Shown piece by piece: positions 57,119 to 64,000 of a stretch of DNA of 64,000 nucleotides. The first letter of the stretch is position 1. Every line of letters starts with the position of its first letter. The stretch spans positions 2,031,292 through 2,095,291 of the forward strand of contig RPFO01000003.1 of NCBI GenBank assembly GCA_009746045.1. Direction: 5' to 3'. Both the position numbers and the translations under genes were made by a program. A model generated the notes under the pieces. The model ran no database searches. It was not told the DNA's origin and was given only the letters and a program-made list of their open reading frames with translations. The stretch is from Mesostigma viride. Taxonomy: Eukaryota; Streptophyta; Mesostigmatophyceae; Mesostigmatales; Mesostigmataceae.

Positions 57119-58711
57119 TTCATCACCAGCAGCCCCCGGAGTGGGCTGGGGCAGGGCCTTTGAATCGATACATGGAGATTCGCATGCCAGCAGAAGCGAT
57201 AATTGCTTCGAATAGTGGGGCTTCACATTTGGACCTGGTTCAGGTGCCAGGATGGGCACCAGCACCGGTGTCACTGTGCCAGCCACGTCCACGGCTGGAT
57301 GAAAAAGGAAAGACACATGCAATTAAAGAAGTCAAAAGTCAGCTTGAATGAAACACAAAGAAAACCAATATACACAAAACGCGTGGGACTTCATAAAGAT
57401 AATAATGCATAAAGTTGAAGGGTAAATACAGGCAAATTGATACGTTGTAAGTTTCCATGAAGCAACAGTAAGGCCCGTATACCAAAGGGGAAAAAAAGGG
57501 AACTTACGTGCCAGCACGGGGGCAGATGGACAGCCTGGCATGGGTGGTGGTGGCATGGCCACGAGAGGGGGTGCCGGCACGGCGCTCATCTGCTGGTCGA
57601 ACTGCGCGTTGATAGCGTCGATTTGGGCCTGCAAAGCTGCAATCTTGGCGGCCCTTTCAGCCTCGAGGCTGGCAGGCAGCTGCATGGTCCCGGCGGTGAC
57701 TGCAGCAGGCTTGGCTTTTGCTGTCGACTTGCCGGTTGCAGTTTTCTTTGCTTTTTGGACGCCCAGCTGTGGTGTTCACCATGAAGAACAAAGCACAGCA
57801 TCCGAAGGAACATAATAATGCACTCGATCAGAAAACTATCGATGGCGAGTAGAAAGTACGGTTGCACTACAGATTGCTGACTGCACTCCGAGTGCAACGA
57901 CAAGAACTGTGCCTGGCAAGCCAAAAAAAAAAAATTCCCCTCGCGGGGGGCGCTGGAAAACGGCAAAGGCAAAGCGGAGCCCGCCGCCTTTGGGCGGGCG
58001 TAGCGGAATTTTTTTTTTTGGCTTGCCAGGCGCTGTAGCGTTTCTCATACAGATTTCTCAAAACAGGGCAGCAATAAGATGATTTGCATCCCCAAGGAGG
58101 AAGGGAAGAACAACACGACGTCATACACAACGGATGCATACCAAGACACGGCAGTTCATGAGTATTCTTTGTTTAATTACCTGTTTGGGCTGGTTGGTTA
58201 CGCAGGCAAGCGGGGCACGTTGCTGTTCAGTCTTAGCCACTCTGTTGGCAGCTCTCTTTGCCGCTAGCTGCGCCTCGTGCTTTCGGATGTATAGACGCCT
58301 CGCTAGCTCCCTTTCAACTATCGCTTCAGTCTCAGCCAAAGCAGGAGGATCGGGGAGAGACTTCACTGCGGTTGTGGCCTCTGTCGGTCCGTTTAGGACT
58401 TCATTCAGTTTCCTGCTGCTCTCCGCCGCAACGGCTGCAGAGTACATGGCCTTTGCATCATTTAACTCGTCCTGGGCCAGTAGAGGTAAGAATTCAGAAC
58501 AAATCGCCTTGATCCGAGCACAAACATCCTTCAGCAGTTCTTGATCTTGGTCCTTCTTTGCTACACCCTCCAGCAACCACTCCTTCGATTGCGCCGCGAC
58601 GACTTCCCTAAGAGTCCGCAGCCGACAATCGGCTTGCACATGCTTAAGAGGGTGTTCCTCTACCGCCTTGGCAGCACGAAATTTGGCCCACTTTTGCAGA
58701 TCAGCCACCAT
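57119..58711 (-). pseudogene. 5' part of the gene split by the hAT-like insertion
   Basis: Exon A 58711-58181 begins with ATG (MVADLQKWAKFRAAKAVEEH) and ends CAG|GTAATT. Exon B is 57766-57508 (acceptor ACCACAG, donor CAC|GTAAGT). Exon C begins at 57294 (acceptor TTCATCCAG) and runs into the insertion at 57119-57126; it resumes at 38306. Phases 0, 1 and 1 fit. Residues 1-177 are helical and charged (Ala/Lys/Glu-rich). Exon B encodes a Lys/Ala-rich stretch, a short coiled coil (IAALQAQIDAINAQFDQQM) and a Pro/Met tract. I do not recognise the family. The first intron carries a 121-bp palindromic element. An LTR element begins 178 bp upstream of the ATG, so the promoter region is probably disturbed too. 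Confidence 0.7.
57911..58031. mobile_element. 121-bp palindromic MITE in intron 1 of the split gene
   Basis: The ends GCCTGGCAAGCC(A)12TTCC and their inverse form about 28-bp terminal inverted repeats. The middle has complementary GC-rich arms (AAAGGCAAAGCGGAGCCCGC / GCGGGCG). A flanking CTGT may be a 4-bp target duplication. No coding content. Confidence 0.75.
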
Positions 58712-58888
58712 TCTTCCCCACTAACCAGGCCACCCCAGCCGACATTAACGCGTTTGCGTGCTCCATCCTTGGCGCCGTTGTCATTTCTTAATCACAAGGT
58801 GCAAGTTTTGAATCCGCACAACGGCACTGTGCTAATTGCGGGTGTCAATTTAGTTAACGTAAAGGATTTACGTTAGATGGATAGAGAT

Positions 58889-59434
58889 TGTTACGCTCTT
58901 TCCAGCGGCACCTTGAACGCCTCATTTGGTTAAGGAACGTAAAAGTTATGACGTTTCCTAGGCTGTGCCGACAGTACCCGGCGCGCCACTGTGGGCGCGT
59001 ACGGACACAGGATGTACAAGTGTCACTTTGATAGTCCGCAGGACGTTGACAGGACTTGTACAGGACTTGATGGTCAATTGATAGGTAGGCGTGCTGTAGC
59101 GCGCCAGGACCTATGAGACAATTGATGCTGACTAGTGTACGGATAGGTCCACAGGACTAGCCGTATGGACAATTGATAGATCTGCGCGCCAAAGGCGTGC
59201 CAGAGTCTGTGTAATCAATTGATTGACAGTTCAGCTGTGACAGTGCAGCTGAATACTTGGACGCGTCCCTAGCAAGCTATATGAGTGACTTGGTCACACC
59301 GGGACGCTAGTTCTTGCGTGCACGTTCTCTTGGCACTGCGACCCTGTCGTCTGTGCTGCGTGCAGTCTTGGAAGTGACGTGACTTACGTCTGTGTTTCCT
59401 TGTTATTAATAAAGGCAACTTCCTGCAAGAACCA
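58889..59434 (+). repeat. Putative 5' LTR of the right-hand element
   Basis: It starts TGTTACGC and ends ACCA, directly followed by TGGCGGAATTCG, a plausible PBS. It holds an AATAAA-type signal at about 59408 and several CAATTGAT motifs. There is no second copy in the window to prove it. Confidence 0.5.
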
Positions 59435-60360
59435 TGGCGGAATTCGTGGCATTCTCACCCTCACAACTCGTATTACACGCTCTGTAAAAAGATGCCAAAT
59501 TCTGAAGAATTCGGATTCCCGATGACGAGGAAATAGCCGCTCCGCCGGCTGGTCTTCGTCAAGACCGACTGCGCCGTCGTGGCAGCAATTGCTCGACGAA
59601 GTTACGATCTCGCTCGACGAGCTTCATCGTCACAGCGCGCAGCTCACCATTGCTCGGGGATAACCCCGAGGACCCCGATTTGCCAGCACTGGTGCCGGCA
59701 ATCCGCAACCTGTTGGACCAGATTCGAAACATTTTATCGACATTTACGGTCCAGGTGCGGGGAGGTTTGCGGTCGGTGACCGAAGTCACGACTGCCATTG
59801 AGGAGTTGGACAACGTCCTCTCTTCACTCACCGGTTACCAGAGAAACCTGCAAAACTGGGCATCGCTACGCACGGGGGGCGCGCCGGCGGTGTCAACAAA
59901 TTTGTTTCAGATCTGCGCTGCTATCGCTGCTCACTCGCGGCGTACGCAGTCGTGAGCGCCAGGTTTTAATTAACCTGGTGGCATTTCTCGCTCTGTGCGA
60001 GAGTGGATTCCCGCGGGGTGGGAATTGTTGACGATCTTTACACATCCTCTGCGCCTCGTCGCGCGTCGGCGCGTCGCAACTTACGCGGCGGGGAGCACAC
60101 CGGTTTTAATACATACCGGTGCAGGTCCGGAGCTGGATATGGAGGATCGTGAGTTCGTATACACGTACTGCGACTTCAGGGGCCTTGACTACTAGTCGGC
60201 CTAATTTTCTTTTGCAGTACTCGTCGACATTTTTTTGTCGAATTTTCAGCGGCAATTCGCGGGGCGGCAGCGACACCGGCGCAGGCGGCAGTGCGACACA
60301 AATTTTGTACATATTTTCTGCTGCTTTGCTAAGGTGTTCTTTGAATAGCTTGTAGTGCAG
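59435..60360 (+). pseudogene. Leader with decayed coding segments
   Basis: Frames at about 59570-59640 (LLDEVTISLDELHRHSAQL) and 59650-59955 (NPEDPDLPALVPAIRNLLDQ onward) look coding but are split by stops and frame changes. They may be a lost N-terminal gag portion or an extra ORF. No family recognised. Confidence 0.35.
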
Positions 60361-61474
60361 GATGGCTGAGGGACGCCGTAGCAAGGGTCCAGCCAGTGGG
60401 AATAATAATGGGGGTGCTGGTAGTGGAACCGCTCACGTAGATGACGTGGGGTTACCGGAGAGATTACCAACCTTCCTCACAATAATAATAATGCACAAGC
60501 TGTTCATGGCTTTGATCTTACCACACAGGGTCTTTTAATTGTCAATCAGCTGCAGCCTGTAACCTCAGACTCCAAGCCTAAGCAGGCTGAAGAGTTTGTG
60601 GAGGATTGGAAGGGTTCCCTAGCTTGTACGGTGGTACAAATTACTATCAAATCTGGATAGGAAGTAGCACTTTTGGCAAGTGTACTGACCAGATTAAGGA
60701 CCTAACCAGGGAGTGCAAAAGGCCAATAAGGCCTGGGCACTGTACGTGGCTGAGCTGAAGGAGCTGCTGGAAGACCAACGCAAGAAGGTCGGCATCCATT
60801 GGCAGGACAAGTATCAAGGGTGGGAGGTCAAGGGGGACCTGATCCAGAACTTTCTCAACTATTGTAAGATGGTTGAGGAGGGCAGGGCTCACGGCTTTAA
60901 TGTCGCTGATAACATAGCCCTAACCAACTGGCTCAAGGTTTCTGGGCTGGATAAGGCGACACGTGGCTCCTTAAAAGTCATGTGTGCCCCACACTCTACC
61001 CTGAAGGCCTACAAGGTCATCATTAAACAAGCACTCGAGGCAGAGGAGCTGTTTGAGGGTGGAGTGCCAGCAGTGAAGGCTACCCAGGCAGGCGGGCGTA
61101 CCCAGGGTGGCTCCAAGACGTCTGAGGCTGACCGAAGCCAAGGAGGGCGTAGGGGCAACCATAACAAGCGCAAGGGAGATCATTCACCTGATTCTGACAG
61201 GAGGTCACACTCCAAGTCGGTGTTCAGGCGGGTGGGTGGTCAGCCCAAGCAGGGCAACGCGTCTGACAATGGGGGCAGTGGCCAGGGCAAGTCCAAGATA
61301 CAATGCTACCTGTGCAAGGGGTGGGGGCACATCAAGAAGGAGTGTCCCAGCTTCAAGAAGTCCCAGGGCCAGGGCAGCAACAAGAATAACAACAACAACA
61401 AGAAGAACAACAACAAGTCCCAGGCAGGCCAGCCTTCAAAGGGCAGTCAGCAAGAAGACAACAAGGAGCAGTGA
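60361..61474 (+). pseudogene. gag: Gag with CCHC zinc knuckle, frameshifted
   Basis: An ATG at 60361 begins MAEGRRSKGPASGNNNGGAG. The frame shifts at about 60440 (within an AAT repeat), stops at about 60658 and shifts again near 60715. From there to 61474 it is open. That part has a capsid-like helical region (60740-61060; LNYCKMVEEGRAHGFNVADN, WLKVSGLDKATRGSLKVMC), a Gly/Arg/Ser-rich linker, a zinc knuckle CYLCKGWGHIKKECPSF (about 61305) and an Asn/Lys/Gln-rich tail. The N-terminal half is therefore dead or misassembled. Confidence 0.7.
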
Positions 61475-61615
61475 CTGTCTGAGGCAACCCCTACACACCT
61501 TAATTCACCCAAGGGGGAGGCCAGGTGCTCCAATGCAGATTTTATATCTGGGCAACAAGAGGGTGATCTCCAGGTTCAGTGTGGCCCCAGGTCACCTGGA
61601 GAGGTACAGGTTCCT

Positions 61616-63421
61616 ATGAAGACGTCCTTGACAGCTGGTGCAGCTGTAAGAATGTCTGACCCCATGCATCCTCGTGCTGGGCACGAGGGTGGACCTCTCA
61701 TTTTGAGAGAAACCAATGTACAACCACAGAGGGGTGTGAAGGCCTCTGGTGGTATGCATGTGGTCCCTGCTGGCGGTCCAGGTGTTGGGCATGAGCAGGG
61801 TGACTCAGGCTCTGAGTCAGAACAGGATGGAAGTCAGCATGGTGATGCTGGACAACCTGACAGCACAGTCCTGACTGTGCCAGGGACTGCTTCCTCTGTG
61901 TACCAGGAGTTGGGTGCCCGAATCCACAACATGTTTGGGCATGCCACTTCTCTGTCAAACAACTTTGCCTTCCGTATGGGCAGGGCACCCCTTCTTAAGG
62001 CGTGTCAGCAAGCTGCCTCACGGTGTAAGTGCCAGTTGTCCTCCAACAAGCCCAGGAAATCACATGCCAAAGCTCTACCTCAGAGCATTGGTGATCTGCA
62101 GTGTGATATCCAACACATCAGGGGCATGCAACTGTTGGTGTGCGTGGACAGGTACACGAAATACAAGGTGCTGGAGCATTTACCTTCTATGAAGAACAGG
62201 TACTTGCTGGCTGCCCTGCAGAATGTAAGAGCCAAGTTTCCTACCACAAGGATCCAGGTGGACATGCAGTTTCAGCATCTCAAGGGTGATCCTACCCTTC
62301 CTGAGTTGCTGGTTACACCTAGGGAGGCTCATGGGCAGCAGGGTGCTATCGAGAGGGCAATCCAGGAGGTCAAGAAATTGATCATCTCTGAAGACTGGGT
62401 ACCCTTGTCTGCACCTGCACTTGTCAGGAGTGCATGGCTGAGGAACGTGGAGCAGCAGCTGAACAGCAGGGTTAACTTCTACTATGATGGAGTTGCTGTC
62501 AGCCCAATGGGTCTATATCATGGCCTGTGCCCACCACATGTGCTGGAGGGCTGGAAACATGCTGCACATGTCACCTTTGCCAAGCTGAGGGAGAAGGACC
62601 GGGGTTGGAAGATGCTGGAGCCACAAGTGGGTCAGAAGGTCCTAGCTTGGAAGGAACCTAGCCTTTATGGCAAACGTGGTAGCTGGAGTCCTGGGGTGGT
62701 TACCCAGGTTGATGAAGCTAGCCACGCATGCTTGGTCAGCATGGAGGACGAACCAAAGCATGTGCACCGGCTGAGTTGGTCATATGTCAAGCCTAACCTG
62801 ATGAATGAGGGCAGTCAGGCACAAGGCTCACAGGATCTGCAGGATTTTCAGGTCCCAGGTGACATCACTGACGCAACGACCACATCTGTTGCAGGGGAAT
62901 CTGTCAGCCCTGGCCAGGTTGCAGAGGTACTTGTTGAACAGGCTGCAAGGTCAACAGCTGGGGAGTCAACTGTCAAGCCCAAGGCACTAACCAAGCCCAG
63001 GGGGACAAGTTTGGCTGGATTGATTGGGGCTCTACAAAGGGCCAAGAAGCAGCCCAAGGTAGCCAAGCTCAGGTGGCATGGCAATCTGGGGCTGGACACT
63101 GCCTTAGAGGTAGACACTAATTCTCAGGTTTCCATCATTGGGACCAGGGCTGCAGCAGGGTACAGCATGTCTGAACCCAGCTATCAGTTTGTGTCTGACT
63201 TCAGTGGCGGGGTACACGTGAAGGTACTGGGTGAGGTATTCATTCCTATCCTTGGACAGGACACTGCTTTTTGTGTCTTGGAGGGCTATCAAGGACCTGC
63301 TCTTCTGGGGCAGAATTTCCTATGCCAGGATGGAGTAGTGATCACGTCCTCTCTCCTGACTAAGGAAGGGGCTGGTCAGGTCCCACTGATTAACTCGTCG
63401 TCTGTCCCAACTCAGTCCTAA
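61616..63421 (+). CDS. Integrase plus retropepsin-like polyprotein
   Basis: 601 residues. 1-95: Gly/Ser/Asp-rich. 100-140: zinc-binding-like segment (H104, H109, then C130, C137 and C139). 160-250: integrase core with D164 (DLQCDI), D216 (QVDMQF) and E246 (GAIERAIQEVKKL), 29 residues between the last two. 340-395: SH3-like DNA-binding region (VGQKVLAWKEPSLYGKRGSW). 400-480: polar linker. 485-580: retropepsin-like fold with ALEVDTNSQVSIIG (D500) and ALLGQNFL. The usual Asp-Thr/Ser-Gly is Asp-Thr-Asn here, so protease activity is doubtful. The frame is uninterrupted. The stop lies in a perfect hairpin. A start at 61616 is assumed; expression might instead involve a shift from gag. Confidence 0.75.
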   Translation: MKTSLTAGAAVRMSDPMHPRAGHEGGPLILRETNVQPQRGVKASGGMHVVPAGGPGVGHEQGDSGSESEQDGSQHGDAGQPDSTVLTVPGTASSVYQELGARIHNMFGHATSLSNNFAFRMGRAPLLKACQQAASRCKCQLSSNKPRKSHAKALPQSIGDLQCDIQHIRGMQLLVCVDRYTKYKVLEHLPSMKNRYLLAALQNVRAKFPTTRIQVDMQFQHLKGDPTLPELLVTPREAHGQQGAIERAIQEVKKLIISEDWVPLSAPALVRSAWLRNVEQQLNSRVNFYYDGVAVSPMGLYHGLCPPHVLEGWKHAAHVTFAKLREKDRGWKMLEPQVGQKVLAWKEPSLYGKRGSWSPGVVTQVDEASHACLVSMEDEPKHVHRLSWSYVKPNLMNEGSQAQGSQDLQDFQVPGDITDATTTSVAGESVSPGQVAEVLVEQAARSTAGESTVKPKALTKPRGTSLAGLIGALQRAKKQPKVAKLRWHGNLGLDTALEVDTNSQVSIIGTRAAAGYSMSEPSYQFVSDFSGGVHVKVLGEVFIPILGQDTAFCVLEGYQGPALLGQNFLCQDGVVITSSLLTKEGAGQVPLINSSSVPTQS

Positions 63422-63436
63422 TAATAGGACTGAGTT
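63409..63436. terminator. Perfect 12-bp hairpin over the pol stop codon
   Basis: AACTCAGTCCTA and its inverse TAGGACTGAGTT surround a 4-base loop. The TAA stop is at 63419-63421. A related 9-bp hairpin (CCAGTCCTA-TACA-TAGGACTGG) is at 63759-63780. The role, RNA 3' structure or element terminus, is unknown. Confidence 0.6.
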
Positions 63437-64000
63437 GACCTTTTTCAACCGTGTGTAGTGACTAGGTGGGGGGTCCATCCAAGATGCTTCGATGTGGGTC
63501 TATGGAGTATTTGATGTCCTCTTGCTGGCAAAAATACTACATCAGTGAAAACTTCACCCTGACTCCTAAAAATTACATGGATGTATGGCACCGTCGGCGA
63601 ATTTGCATTTTTGTGTGGAAGCATGAGTGGCAAAAATTGAATAAATTCCATATGCATGTTAAAAAAATACAGGCATGTAAACAATATAGTTCTTGACCTG
63701 TGGCAAAAAACTGGACTCAATTTGGCCACTGGAACTGCCTGAAACACGCCAAATACTGCCAGTCCTATACATAGGACTGGGCCATGCTAGCACATGCCAC
63801 GAGCTAGCCATGCCACGAGCCACGAGCCACGAGGTAGCCATGGCTGTCGGAGCTCATAACTTTCACGTTTGAGCACCGAATTCAGCTGTGAATATCACAA
63901 TCGCTTCGTCTTTCTTAGACGCACATGCTGATATAATTTTCCGAAGCTGTAACGCACTATACGATGAGCAAACGCCTCTCGACGCAACGCAGCCTGGCGG
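63437..64000. other. No gene seen at the right edge
   Basis: Short frames only. There is a GCCACGAG-type direct repeat at about 63795-63832. No LTR matching 58889-59434 appears before the window ends. Confidence 0.5.

Larger units (their letters stand above)
58889..63436 (+). mobile_element. LTR retrotransposon with gag, integrase and protease-like domain, no RT seen (runs off or incomplete)
   Basis: A putative 5' LTR (58889-59434) and PBS are followed by a degraded gag, then a long pol-like frame ending at 63421. No second LTR is found before 64000, so the right boundary is unknown; the end given is the hairpin after the stop. The visible domain order is gag, integrase, retropepsin-like. 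This differs from both copia (protease-integrase-RT) and gypsy (protease-RT-integrase). No reverse transcriptase is visible. Confidence 0.65.

Overview
This window reads as nuclear DNA of a repeat-rich eukaryote. Its genes are split by GT-AG introns of roughly 0.25-1.4 kb. It carries several classes of transposable element (Ty3/gypsy, another LTR element, non-LTR elements of two types, SINE-like retroposons, and TTAA-type and hAT-like DNA elements), and micro- and minisatellites are abundant. The EMB8-type hydrolase and the large, repeat-filled introns would fit an alga or another protist, but nothing here fixes the lineage.

Layout. 1-990: two minisatellites. 990-1946 (-): a three-exon coiled-coil protein, divergent from 2598-11051 (+), an eight-exon alpha/beta hydrolase of the ABHD1/3-EMB8-YheT family whose introns hold a 36-bp minisatellite, a 10-bp satellite and long microsatellites. 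11.9-14.2 kb: a decayed non-LTR element with an R2-type endonuclease end, itself hit by two SINE-like insertions with perfect 11-bp target duplications. 14625-16362: a TTAA-flanked, CCC...GGG DNA element (piggyBac-like, no transposase). 18059-19687 (+): a coiled-coil protein gene. 20.4-24.1 kb: a third SINE-like copy, a LINE ORF1-like fragment and a second TTAA-type element. 24.2-27.3 kb: three more endonuclease-end copies, the last two tail to tail. 27986-35366: a 7.4-kb element with inverted ends made of TTGTCA-type repeats and an internal GC-rich minisatellite. 35.7-36.2 kb: a SINE-like tail and a fold-back repeat.

From 36761 to 58711 the minus strand carries one multi-exon gene for an unrecognised Pro/Ala-rich protein. 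One of its exons is cut by an 18.8-kb insertion (38307-57118) with hAT-type hallmarks: CAG...CTG ends and an 8-bp target duplication, TTCATCAC. Inside that insertion sits an 11.8-kb Ty3/gypsy element with apparently identical 571-bp LTRs and a TATAC duplication. Inside its pol gene sits a 5'-truncated L1-type LINE. Three insertions are therefore nested. The gypsy element has a chromodomain integrase, a small RNase H1-N/viroplasmin-like ORF before gag, a probable -1 frameshift site joining gag to pol, and a GC-rich third ORF behind a splice-acceptor-like site.

The right end (58889 onward) is a second LTR element 178 bp upstream of the split gene's start codon. Its visible order is a CCHC gag, then an integrase, then a retropepsin-like domain, with no reverse transcriptase in view.
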